NCBI GenBank assembly: GCA_025765595.1
Contig: JAIVFH010000078.1
Coordinates: 1-64,000, forward strand
DNA: 64,000 nt
Reading direction: 5' to 3'
DNA from: Obelidium mucronatum
Lineage: Eukaryota; Chytridiomycota; Chytridiomycetes; Chytridiales; Chytriomycetaceae
The notes beneath the pieces were generated by a model. That model saw nothing but the letters and a program-made list of their open reading frames with translations, did no database searches and was not told the DNA's origin. Both the position numbers and the translations under genes were made by a program. Below, one piece after another: positions 33,432 to 44,929 of the stretch; position 1 is the stretch's first letter; each line of letters opens with the position of its first letter.

Positions 33432-34109
33432 ATGGCGCAGAAAACCGCGCACCAGCTTGCGGTCGCCGGACTGATGGCGGCGGGCACGCACCTCGGACAC
33501 GCGGCGGGGCGGCAGCACGCGCACATGACGGGGTTCGTGTTCGGCTCGCGCGGCGGCGTGTCGGTGATCAACGCGGAGCACACGCTGGCGGGGCTGCGGC
33601 GCGCGGCGGCGGTGGCGCGGCTTGTGGCGGCGCGCGACGTCGTGTTTGTCGGCGCGCGCCGGCGGCTGCACGCGCTGGTTGCGCGCGCGGCGCTCGGCTG
33701 CGGCGCCCAGTTTGCGGTGTCGCTGAAGGGCGGCGCGCTGACGAACGGCGCGCGCGTGCTGCGCCGCAGTCTGCGCTTCGACCCGGACAAAGTCGCCCAG
33801 CCGCCGGGCGCCCCGCTGACTCAGCCGCAAGTGCCGCTGCCCGCGCTGCTGGTCATCCTGGACCTCAACAACAACAGCCACGTCGTGCGCGAGGCGAACC
33901 AGCTCAACATCCCCATCATTGCCATCTGCGACTCGGACTGCGACCCAAACTCTGTGCAGTATCCGATCCCGGCGAACGACGACTCGCTGGCTTCCGTCGG
34001 TCTGATTGCGGATCTGCTGGCGAGGGCAATCAGGGAGGGCGAACAGCAACGGCGCAATCTGCAACCCAGCAGGCAACAACATGCCGAAGATGAACAAAGA
34101 TTATTATGA
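33432..34109 (+). CDS. MRP4: Mitochondrial small-subunit ribosomal protein uS2m
   Basis: Intronless 225-residue member of the ribosomal protein S2 family. Features: 'GTHLGHAAGRQ', 'GVSVINAEHTLAGLRRA', 'PALLVILDLNNNSHVVREA' and 'IPIIAICDSDCDPNSVQYPI' followed by PANDDS, the pattern of the bacterial/mitochondrial S2 branch (D-T/S-D-C-x-P...Y-P-I-P-x-N-D-D-S). It lacks the long acidic tail of the cytosolic SA/uS2 protein. The 5' two-thirds is extremely GC-rich with Ala/Arg runs, unlike neighbours. It is convergent with p47/Shp1 (52 bp between stops). Mitochondrial assignment rests on the motif pattern and an N-terminus tolerable for import. Confidence 0.8.
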   Translation: MAQKTAHQLAVAGLMAAGTHLGHAAGRQHAHMTGFVFGSRGGVSVINAEHTLAGLRRAAAVARLVAARDVVFVGARRRLHALVARAALGCGAQFAVSLKGGALTNGARVLRRSLRFDPDKVAQPPGAPLTQPQVPLPALLVILDLNNNSHVVREANQLNIPIIAICDSDCDPNSVQYPIPANDDSLASVGLIADLLARAIREGEQQRRNLQPSRQQHAEDEQRLL

Positions 34110-34161
34110 GTTGAAAAAGTAGTTGATGGATCATTGATAATACACACACACTGTCTCTTTA

Positions 34162-35550
34162 CTACAACAATCTCTGCACAATCACTGCATTAATCAATCC
34201 GGCTTCCTTCAATGTTACGGAATCATCTGTCAAATCCTTGTTTGGAAATGTCGTCATGATTGCATACGGTCTGGACGATTCTCCCGTTCTTGAACTGTTT
34301 TTTTTTTGGTTATTATAGATCTTGAACAGTCACACACACGGTCCATAAAAACATGTACTCAACGCATTGATGAATCCGCGAACATCCCCCACAGTATGAG
34401 TATGGTTCATTTTCGCTACCATTCTGGTTCCATCCGCCAATCTGATTTGAAGAGACGTGACTGGAAGAGATGCATCAAGCGTGAATGAAGGAGGAGCTGC
34501 AGTAACTGGTGCCGAAGACGATGATGATGACAAAGCAGAAGAAGGGAATCCACCAGGCATTCCTCCCGACGTTGACGACGACGAAGCACCAGCAGACGAT
34601 TCTCCACCCAATCTGTGACCAGCACCTGTAAACGCCGGTGTCCCAGCCGCCTTCTTTGATCCTCCATCTCCAGCAGCTGCAATCGAAGCCGCCAACTTTT
34701 TTGCTGCTGCCTCACTCCACGCCTCCTGCACACGCGCAACACGAACATCCACTTGCTGTCCCGGAAGAACATTCAAAAGCTGAACAGGAGCGCGTCTTAA
34801 AAAAAGGGAGTTGTTTTTTCAGCCTCTTGTTTTGTTTAGACTTTAGTCCTTGTATACACCCACCCAGAATTGATTGCTTGGAGAATCTCTTGGTTTCCTG
34901 GATCAGAGTATCTCATTAACGGTCCATTTTCGACAGTGAATCCATCGGCCCAGAATGTCAAATGTCTTGTAACCTTACAACAAGTGTTAATAAAGAGTTG
35001 CAACAACTACAACAACAACAAAAAAAGAAAATTTACCAATTCAAGTTCCGGTTCCTGTTCAGCGGGGGGTTGTGGAACGGCTGCGGTGGCCACGGGTGGC
35101 GGAGCAGGTTCGTTTTCAGCACCCAATCTGTAACCTGAAAATAAAACAGCGAGCGCGTGCGCGTTCTCAGTCAATATGATAGTTCTTCTTTCAAAGAAGC
35201 TCATACCCGAACCCGTGAATGCGACTGGCTTTTTTGAATCTTGTTGCTTCGCGTCACCAGTTCCTCTGTGTTTTCAAAACAACTGGTATTTACCCCATAT
35301 CCACCGCCAAAAAAAAAAAGGGGCAACTCTACTTGGCTGCTTTTCCGAGAATGTCTCGAATGAGGTCGGCAGGGTTTGCGCTGCCACCGGCTGCATTTGG
35401 GTTGGCTGTTGTGCGTGGGCCTTGGACTGCTACGCCGCTCTTTTCTCCGCCGGCAAAGTATTCTTGTTGTCCGCTCTCATCTTCGTCACTGCTGTCGCCG
35501 CCGCCGTGGTTGTTGTTGTTGAGGTCGTTTAACCCGCGAATGTTGGACAT
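34162..35550 (-). CDS. SHP1: Cdc48/p97 cofactor p47/Shp1 (SEP and UBX domains)
   Basis: Adaptor recruiting the AAA ATPase Cdc48 to ubiquitinated or membrane-fusion substrates. About six exons. The N-terminal exon (35333-35550) is acidic with '[10 protein letters not shown]' and '[15 protein letters not shown]'. Next comes '[12 protein letters not shown]', the family's linker motif, then the SEP domain ('[15 protein letters not shown]', '[16 protein letters not shown]', '[16 protein letters not shown]') and a Ser/Ala-rich linker. The C-terminal UBX domain has '[18 protein letters not shown]', '[12 protein letters not shown]', '[20 protein letters not shown]' and the end AVIVQRLL. The last intron uses a GTTGAG donor ([14 protein letters not shown]), which keeps the frame. 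No frame break is needed. Family length (~370 residues) agrees. Confidence 0.88.
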
Positions 35551-35757
35551 GTTTTTTTTAAGATATAATAAACAATAGGCGGCTCATCTCTTTATTCATT
35601 TTTTTATTAAATGTTCTTTTTCTTAACAACAATGCTTGAACTTAAAAAAGAGGTGGTAAATTATAGCAAAATAACGTGTAGAATACAGAAAGCGAACACA
35701 CAACGAAAAAAAAAAAGTCCTCAAGCAACCCAACACCCTCACCCTCACGAACAAAAA

Positions 35758-35948
35758 CTATTTGTCTTCATCGTCGTCACTAGAATATTCTCGCTTCCGA
35801 ATCTTATCATTCCCTGCAACCCCAATAGTTGTAGATTTAGGTACTACCAAGGGAGGAACACTGGAGTTCAATTTGATGCCCCCCGTCTTGTATCCCATCG
35901 CGATCGCATGCCGAATCGCCATCGGTCGTCTTGTAGAATTATTATTAT

Positions 35949-35992
<44 letters not shown>

Positions 35993-36151
35993 CTTATTAG
36001 AATTTGATGAGAAGATATAGAACACATACGTTACAAGCCGTCCTGTGGTTTCTGCATCCATGAGCGATTTGTCGTCTTTGGTGTTGTGGTAGATCGACGC
36101 AGGTGGCTCCGATGCATCTTTGACTTTCTTGAATTGGTGGATGGATTGCAT
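35758..36151 (-). CDS. Small uncharacterised 97-aa protein
   Basis: Two exons, 36030-36151 and 35758-35929, joined by a GTATGT...AAG intron of 100 bp that holds a 40-base T-run. The product has an N-terminal charged part ('MQSIHQFKKVKDASEPPAS'), a central 'TRPMAIRHAIAMGYKTGGI' stretch that looks conserved and helical, and an acidic/basic tail (KIRKREYSSDDDEDK). I do not recognise the family. Intact frame across the splice and a sensible start support a real gene. Neighbours (p47/Shp1 and PHO85) do not suggest a function. Confidence 0.55.
35951..35990 (+). repeat. Poly(T) tract of 40 bases in intron
   Basis: Forty consecutive T within the single intron of the 97-residue protein gene. It reads as poly(A) on the sense strand, so it is not the usual polypyrimidine tract. 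Confidence 0.9.
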
Positions 36152-36456
36152 TTTTTTTATGTAGAAAAAGTTATTATTATTCTCTTATTTTAACTTATTC
36201 TAACTTTAAGTTACTTTTACAGCTTCTTTGTTTATTAATTGTTTAAATAAATCGAATTTACTAGCTTAATGAATAATAAGAATATGTATCTGGTATCCAC
36301 CGAACATCAGCATTGTTATTTTGTTTCAGTTTGGTATATAGTTACTAATTTTTCTTTTTGTATTCTACAAGTTTTTTTTTTTGAGATTAATGGTACAAGC
36401 AGGAGGCCGACTGCAGTAGCATTACATAAAATAATCGCGAAAAAAAGAGTCCAACA
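36152..36456. promoter_or_regulatory. Divergent intergenic region upstream of PHO85
   Basis: A 305-bp AT-rich spacer between the start of the 97-residue protein (minus) and PHO85 (plus). It must carry both promoters. No individual motif is assignable. Confidence 0.4.
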
Positions 36457-38164
<1,708 letters not shown>

Positions 38165-38367
38165 AATATTATTTTTGATTCTTGTTGATTTCTTGTTGTT
38201 GGTCTTGGTTTGGGTTGTGCTTAAAAAATAAAAACGTTCATCCAGTTTATAAATAAAGAATCCTCCGAAATGACCTTTAAGTATCTTCTTTTTTTTCATG
38301 CCTTCCATTGCATTACTTTATTATATATATTTTCTAATAAAAAGAATCATCCAAAAAAAAAAAAAAC

Positions 38368-38941
38368 ATGCTCCAAGCCAGTTCCCGTACACTCAAGATC
38401 AAAACTGGAGTACTCAACAGGTTTAGAATTCAGTTTTTTTACCTTCGTTTCCTTTTGTCTCTTGGTGTGTGGTGTGGACTGTTAACCAGTTGTTTTGTCC
38501 GCCACCACGGCCCCTTCAGATTAGTCAAAGAACTTGGCAGTTATGAAAAGGAAGCTGTTAAACAACAGGACCGGATCGATAAACTGATTGCTGCCAACAC
38601 TGATGACCACACTGTTCGCAAGCAGGTTAGTGTTTCGTCTGAAAAGGTTCAAGCTTTCTGACAAAACCGTATTTCACAGAAGGAAGTTCTCGAAGAGACT
38701 ACAACAATGATTCCTGATTGCAAGAACCGTCTTGGAGCTGCCAGAGATGATTTGGAGAAGCTTGTTCAAGATATTCTGGTTCGGGATTTCCACCCCCTCA
38801 ACCTTATGATAGTTCACTCTAATCCATGATGGACAAAAAACAAAAACAAAAAAACAGGCGAGCAGTGCAGATGCAGCGGAAAGCGAGGACGTGATTGCGG
38901 CACAAGAAGCAATCAAGAACATTCCACTTATTAAACTCTGA
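38368..38941 (+). CDS. TBCA: Tubulin-folding cofactor A
   Basis: Small three-helix chaperone that captures beta-tubulin after CCT release. Exons 38368-38420, 38520-38625, 38680-38778 and 38858-38941 give 113 residues, the usual size. Seen: 'LKIKTGVLNRLVKELGSYEK' at the N-terminus, a characteristic TBCA start (K-x-K-T-G-V-L-x-R-L-x-K-E), then 'QQDRIDKLIAAN', KQKEVLEET and 'CKNRLGAARDDLEKL'. It fits a flagellate that needs abundant tubulin, although the gene is general in eukaryotes. It is intact and lies in the same orientation as PHO85. Confidence 0.9.
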
Positions 38942-39093
38942 AAAAAATGAGAATATTAATCGTGTTTGTAAAATCCCCTCCCCGTGTACTTACTTATCTC
39001 ATTCAACTTCCAACCCATGTCCACTCCCCATTCCATTTTTCTGATGTTTTTATTTCCAAAAAAAAAAGACATCTATTTGTTTTTATTCCTTTG

Positions 39094-39996
39094 CTACTTG
39101 AATCCCAATGCATGCACATTATCCAATTCATTCACAAAGTCCTGAACGGGAGATAAATCCTTCCGATCAATCAAATCAAACTCTTTCCCGAAACAGAGCA
39201 AGTGCGCAAAAAGAGTGTTGAGGTGACTTTGCAGATTCAGCCCTTGGATGTGGTGTACGTGAGTGGAATACATGTGGACGAATACGCGTAGGAGTTGTTT
39301 GAAGATTTGACGAATGGTGGATTGGAAGTCGCGTGGGAATTCGGCGCCTTAAAAAAAAAGGAGGGACAAAAAAGAAACAAGTGAATATTTTTTAACGTTG
39401 CCATCGGGTATGGACTGGTTATTGTTTTTACCTGATTTTGTGGGGAATACAGTTTGGTCGTTCAAGATATTCTGGGTCCAAGTCATAAAATAGTCCACGT
39501 ATTGCGGCGCAGGTAGTTTCACGGTTTTTCCACGGGAGTCCGTCCAGTTGTAGTCAACTCTGTATAATAAGAGGTTTTGAGTATCTGATCCAATTGTCTT
39601 TGATTGGGGTCAGCATACCCGGCACCGGCACTCATTGTGGGACATTCATTGACAGTGCAAAACTCGGCTATTGATTCGTAGAATAGATTCGTATAGTAGA
39701 AAAAGTCGAGGGCTGTTTTTGGCTAATGTTATTCAAACGATCTCTCAAAACCGACCGATCTAACTCAACTGTTTACAGCCAGCCTATAATAAATCCAAAT
39801 TAAATAGTTTTAAGCCATACACACAAGATGGTCGAGCCCCCCCAACCAACCACTCATTCAGATCAAGAGTCTTTGGTAGGACACAGATTTGGCGGAAGTT
39901 GCCCTTGACCAGCGATGCACTTGCAAACTCGGGCTGTAGATATACTCGGGATGCTTCGTTCTGCCGCTTCGAAGCGTCTTTGCTGAAGAAGTTCAT
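39094..39996 (-). CDS. MOB1: MOB1-type kinase activator
   Basis: Adaptor/activator of NDR/LATS (Dbf2/Cbk1-type) kinases in mitotic exit and polarity. Exons 39851-39996, 39777-39783 (a 7-base microexon), 39619-39722, 39432-39559 and 39094-39347 give 212 residues, the family length. Motifs: LDLNEWLA, 'ALDFFYYTNLFYESIAEFCT', CPTMSAG (zinc-binding Cys), 'APQYVDYFMTWTQNILNDQT', 'FPRDFQSTIRQIFKQLLRVF' followed by VHMYSTHVHH (zinc-binding His) and 'EFDLIDRKDLSPVQDFV'. The microexon is needed to keep frame and supplies the conserved W-L-A. It starts 48 bp from LRRCC1 in divergent orientation. Confidence 0.9.
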
Positions 39997-40044
39997 TTCC
40001 TTATTATTTAATTATGTAATTAATTTGTATTTAAAAACAGGGCG
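39997..40044. promoter_or_regulatory. 48-bp divergent start region
   Basis: AT-rich 48-bp spacer between the ATGs of MOB1 (minus) and LRRCC1 (plus), including [31 protein letters not shown] sequence. It is the only DNA between the two coding regions, so regulatory elements must overlap coding sequence or lie here. Confidence 0.45.
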
Positions 40045-43000
40045 ATGATTACGGCCACTGAAACTGACTCCATCAGGTACGCGCCCACAACACGAGACGA
40101 CCAAACTGACTTCCACGCAGTTTACATGCTTCTGATGTTGCCTTCATTGACCCCGTCCTTCTGCTTTCCGCTCCTCGTTTGACGCGTCTCGACCTCAGCA
40201 GCAACAATATTGCCCGCATCGATAGTCTTTCGTGTGCACCGAATCTCGTTGAGCTGAATTTGTCATGTAACAACGTATGTGATGTGAGAGGAAGCGAAGA
40301 GGCTTCTTGAATTTACGTTGTTCCTGGCGTCCAGATTTCAAAAATCGAAGGCCTTGGTGTCCTCAGGAATCTACACCGTCTCGTTCTGTCATTCAATCAA
40401 ATACAAACTCTAGAGGGTCTCGCTGAAATTGTCAGTCCGCGTTTTTATTATCTTGATTTGAAAGGGAATCAAGTCGGTGACTTTGGGCAGCTGTATTATC
40501 TAGCAGGAACAAAGGTCGATTATTGTAGCCTCCCCGCGTTTCTTTTTCGCGAAACTAATTTCTTCGAATTTACCCACCTGATTTATTCGGATAGTCGTTG
40601 AAAGATCTTGTCCTGAAAGGCGATAATGCTTCTCCCATCTCGAATCCAATCTGCAAAAATATTAATTATACTCAAAGAGTTTGGGAAATCTTGCCGTTTA
40701 TCGAAACGTTAGATGACCCAAATTTCGCAAGTTAAGCTCTTTTTTTTTTGGGAGTCCCAGAATTATTTCTCACACGGAACGCAAACAGGATTTCCAGATA
40801 TTTTAAATGATTCGGGTTTGGGATCTATGGGTACAAGGTTCGATAGTCTGTCTTTGCCGAAAGCCCTTAATATTCCATCATAGCCCAAACTACCACCAAT
40901 CGCCTTCTGACAATACAATTCTGAATCGATTGGAATCCATACAAGATAATCTCTCATCGTTAGCGAAGCAGCAAGCACTGTCGCGTGGAAGATCGCCAGC
41001 TGGACGACAGGATTCCACGTTTCATGCACCCGATACCAGCAACATCAGCCAAAATAACAACAACATGATTTATTACTTCCAAGCTGTCATGGATAAACTA
41101 GAAAAAGCAAACAGAGGACGAGAAACTGAAGAGATCGAGAGAGAAGAACGCGAAAGGATCAAACAGCTGGAAGCAAAAGTTTCCATGCTCACAGATGCAT
41201 TGGAAAGATCACGGGTCGATCAATTGAAGAGTCTGGCAAACGATGCACTTGAGAATGTATTTTTAATTGCTTTCGTTAAAATTTACAAGGATCTATTCTT
41301 AACAAATGGATTTAGGCAGACGATGCGTCCAGTACTTGTTCGGAACCGTCAGTATAATTTCCGGTTGGGTTTCAGAATCTTACTAACGCAAAAATACAAA
41401 AGACCCGTTACAATTCCCACCAAGATACCAAAAATATCTGGGGTGTGCAGCTTTCTATTTTTTTTTCTATTGAAGTAAGACTAACCATTATTCTTACATC
41501 CAGCCAAAGAAGAAATTGGTGTGGAAGCTTGATAATCAACCTAATGAACAATCTGACCCACGAATACAACCGCCACCATCAGTACCAACAAATAATTCTC
41601 CATCACAGCAAATGCTTTCCAATGAATCTAAGGCGAATGATACCCAGAAACTATTGGATGCCCTTGAAGCTGAAAAACAAACACTCTGTCAAAACGAGCA
41701 ACGCTATTCATCACAAATCGTTTCCTTAAATGAAGACCTTGTATCTACAAAGAAGAGATTGAAAGAGCAAGAAACGGCAAATGCACTTTTGGAAGTGAAG
41801 GTCTTCCTTGATTATGTGTTTTACTTATATACGCACAGCTCGTTTTTATTTTTCTTATTTTTTTTTACAAATTAGATACATTCTTTGCAAGAATCTTTGA
41901 CTCTCAAGACTCAGAATCATGCCTTGGTCCAAACAGAATGGGACCGGAAACTGATGGAATCAGTTCAGGAGAAAGAAGAACTGGCGAAGCAAGTCGTAAA
42001 ATTGAAACAGGATTTAGCTGCTGTTACTGCGGATTTGGGCGAAATGCAGGTGAGAGGCGGAAGAGTTTGGGATCTTCATTTTTTAATCATGCTTTAATGG
42101 CAGGCAAAGGTTGCGGAATTTGAAGGCATGGTTCATGCGAGGAATCAAGACACCGAATCTTTGTCTCGAAGAATTCTGAAAGACAGAGAGACAGCAAAAT
42201 CTAGACTCAATGAGGTATGCGGCTCGCGATTTGGGTGCACTGTTTGCTGATTAAACAAAAGTGTTTGCGAGAAATTGAAGTGTGTAGAATTGCAATCAAG
42301 AAGCTGCAAAAGATAAAAACCGAACAAGAAGAAAAAATAAGTCAACTAGAAGCAAAACACGCAGCTCACATTGAGGAGCTGAAAATGTGGGCTGTTTCTC
42401 CCACAAACTCATTGAAAAATACTCACATTCACCCTTTCCAGATCACACTCACAATCATTAACCGATGCGGTTACCAAGTCATCAGCCGAGATGATTAATC
42501 GCCATGCTGAGGAGATTGAGAAACTTCGAAATGCAGCGGATGCATCGAAATCCCGATATACTGAGCTCGAGGCCGAGTATCGGAAGGCTATGAATTGTGA
42601 GCTCTTTTGCATAATATTTCCACCAATCCACCAATGATTGATATCTTACTGTGGTTATTGTGGTTTCAAGTGGAGCATCACAAGTATTCTGAGCTTTTCA
42701 AAGCATTTCAGGAGCTTGCCGAAGAAAGCAACGGGATTGCAAAGGTGTTTGTTCTTAGTTTTTCGGCAAAATTTTAATTGTATTCCAGTCGCTTAAAACA
42801 GTGACTAAATCGGAGCAAGATTTGAGGGCGGTCACTCGAGAGCTCACAAACGTTATAAAGGAGCAGAAGCTAAAAATTGTGGAGCTCTCCAACAAGAATG
42901 AAGCTTCGTTTGTTCTTTTTGAGGTAAGCCACCGAACAAACTGTGAATCTCATTTTTAAAAACATATCAGGAGAAGTGCATGTTGATGGAGAATCAACTC

Positions 43001-44141
43001 AATGCATTAAAGGGGGCAAAGTCGGAATTAGACAGCATCAAACAGGATTTACTGGTTTCCAAAACAGAAACTGTTCGAAGTCGGGAACTGGCGGAAACTC
43101 TAGAGGGGGAAAAACGAGAATTGAAAACATGTATTGCCGATCAGGTAATTGTTCTTCAATTTTGATGTCACTTTGATTGAATGGCCGTTTCTTTTGAGTT
43201 CAGATTTCCTCCTTCCAAAAAGAGCGAGAACTCTTAATTGAAAAAATTCACAGCCTAGAAAAGGATTTGGCTGCTAAAGCAGCCGCATTTTATGACTCTG
43301 AACAAGTAAGGTTATTAATGTTGGGGTGGAATGTCCTGAAAATACACAACGCGTAGGCTCTTCGAGTAAAAAACAAGATGTTGGATGATCAAAACGACAC
43401 CATTAAGACGCTCAAACAAAATTTAGAAAATAAGGTATTTACTTTGACATAGTGCCTTGTTCACTGAAACCCCCAAAGATTCGGGAACACTCTGCATTGA
43501 CTCAAGAAATACAAAGCAATGATTCAAGACTGGCTGAGAACTTATCAAAAGAGAAAAAGCGCGCTCGTGAGTTGTCTGGCGAGGTATAAAAGTTAAATTT
43601 GTAGGTAATCCTAAATGAAGTCTGTCTCTACAGCTGGCAACACAGGAAGAAGCACTTAATCAGTTGCAGGAAGCATTTCACGAGTGCAAGGAGGAGCGTG
43701 ACGCGTTGCATTCAGAGCTGATGGAGGTCACAAAAAGCTACAAGAAAGGAACGTTAGCATTGCCCGCATTGAGGAAGAGGTCGCTCGTGTCAAGAATATT
43801 TTCTCGGCAAAAGAACAAAAATTAAGGCAGGAGAACGATGATTTGCTGAAGTCTAGAGAAATCGCTATTGATGACGTCAAGCGATTTTATGAGGTGAGTG
43901 ATAACACAGTGCCTTTCGAAGCCTGACTTCGGTGTTGGGTACATAGAGCCAAATAAATCGATTGAAAGTTCTGGAACGAGAGCGAGACTCTCTATTTGAA
44001 ACTACGCGGCGGCTGAAAACTGAATTAGTTGAAATGGAGCAAGAAAAGGAATACCAGCAAGCAGAAATGAAAACCATCCAACAAGAGCTAGAAAAACAAA
44101 AATCAAAGTTTATTAAACTAAAAGAAGCCATGGAATTGTAA
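40045..44141 (+). CDS. LRRCC1: LRR and coiled-coil centriolar protein LRRCC1/VFL1
   Basis: Orthologue-like to LRRCC1 (VFL1 in Chlamydomonas), which sets basal-body position and polarity. The N-terminal LRR unit includes 'LTRLDLSSNNIARIDSL', 'LVELNLSCNN', 'LHRLVLSFNQIQTLEGL', 'YYLDLKGNQVGDFGQL' and an LRR cap ending 'ILPFIETLDD'. A GTTAAG...AAACAG intron from ~40727 joins this to the coiled-coil part in phase, so the LRR block is not a separate gene. About 14 further exons encode a long coiled coil; 'LRVKNKMLDDQNDTIKTLK' is close to a conserved vertebrate LRRCC1 block. Frame breaks occur near 40890 and 43745. It is convergent with RSPH1 (12 bp between stops). Identification comes from architecture plus remembered motifs. 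Confidence 0.75.
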
Positions 44142-44153
44142 TAAAAGATGAAA

Positions 44154-44886
44154 TCATGGTTGTGGCACGGGAACAATTCCAGTGAAAAACTGCGGATCTT
44201 GAATTTCTTTCACAAAACCAGTGGAGAATGTGATTTTGGCTGGAATCGCCATTGTTGTGTTGCCCTTCCAGTCACCAGATACTTTGTGGTCTGGGTGGAT
44301 GATGTCACCAGGGCCTTGAAGAACACCAGCAACGAAAGTTCCAGTTTTCTTGCTTCCATTTTTGTAAAGATATATTCCTAAATTACAGCCTTAAAAATCA
44401 GAGTAGCAGTCAGGTTTTGATTCACCTTTTCCATGCTTCAAATCATTTTTCCATTCTCCTTGATAGATATCCCCATTTGGATACAAATATGAGCCCTGTC
44501 CATCACGCTTTCCTTCCGAGAAAAGCCCTATCATAGATGTCATTTTTTGTCGGAGAAAGTGTAACACACCTCTATATTTGGAGCCATCTGGGTAAATGAA
44601 GTATCCTTGACCGTGACGAAGATCGTTCTTGTATTCTCCAGTATAACGAGAGCCTCCCTTCCACTTATAGATTCCATATCCACTTCGCAGACCGTTTTCG
44701 TAAGTGCCATCGTATTCGTCTCCGTTCACGAAAATGTTTTTTCCTTTTCCGTGACGTTGTTTGGCTTCGTTGCGTTCTCCTTCATAGGTCTGGAATCCCG
44801 CGTGTTAAAACACTAACTGAATAACGGAATCTTACTCCGAGGGTTGGCTCCTCCTCCTTGATCTCGTCTTCGCCGTCGTCAGACAT
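44154..44886 (-). CDS. RSPH1: Radial spoke head protein RSPH1 (MORN repeats)
   Basis: Component of the axonemal radial spoke head. About four exons. After a short acidic start (MSDDGEDEIKEEEP) the sequence runs 'TYEGERNEAKQRHGKGKN', matching the RSPH1 entry motif, then successive MORN repeats: 'GDEYDGTYENGLRSGYG', 'GSRYTGEYKNDLRHGQG', 'GLFSEGKRDGQGSYLY' and 'GDIYQGEWKNDLKHGKG'. A last unit ('NGSKKTGTFVAGVLQGPG', then HPDHKVSGDWKG) matches the family's terminal repeat. About 225 residues, shorter than vertebrate RSPH1 because it lacks the long tail. The frame is intact through the exons inspected. It is divergent from CFAP46 with 43 bp between starts. Confidence 0.82.
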
Positions 44887-44929
44887 AACAGGTTTGTTTT
44901 GAGAATAATTGTCAACTGGAATAATAACA
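44887..44929. promoter_or_regulatory. 43-bp divergent start region, RSPH1/CFAP46
   Basis: Only 43 bp separate the ATGs of two axonemal genes, an arrangement suited to co-expression from one bidirectional promoter during flagellum assembly. The spacer is AT-rich (GAGAATAATTGTCAACTGGA...). No X-box (RFX site) is obvious by eye. Confidence 0.5.

Noticed and set aside
33432..34109. Cytosolic 40S ribosomal protein SA (RPSA)
   Set aside because: The D-S-D-C-x-P...YPIPANDDS pattern and lack of an acidic C-terminal tail fit the bacterial/mitochondrial S2 branch better.
34162..34460. Apparent frameshift at the last intron of p47/Shp1
   Set aside because: Using the donor GTTGAG after the codons for F-I-N keeps the frame (FINA|SRTGESS), so no error is needed.
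40045..40736. A stand-alone small LRR protein gene
   Set aside because: An in-phase GTTAAG...AAACAG intron links it to the coiled-coil exons, and the combined architecture matches LRRCC1/VFL1.
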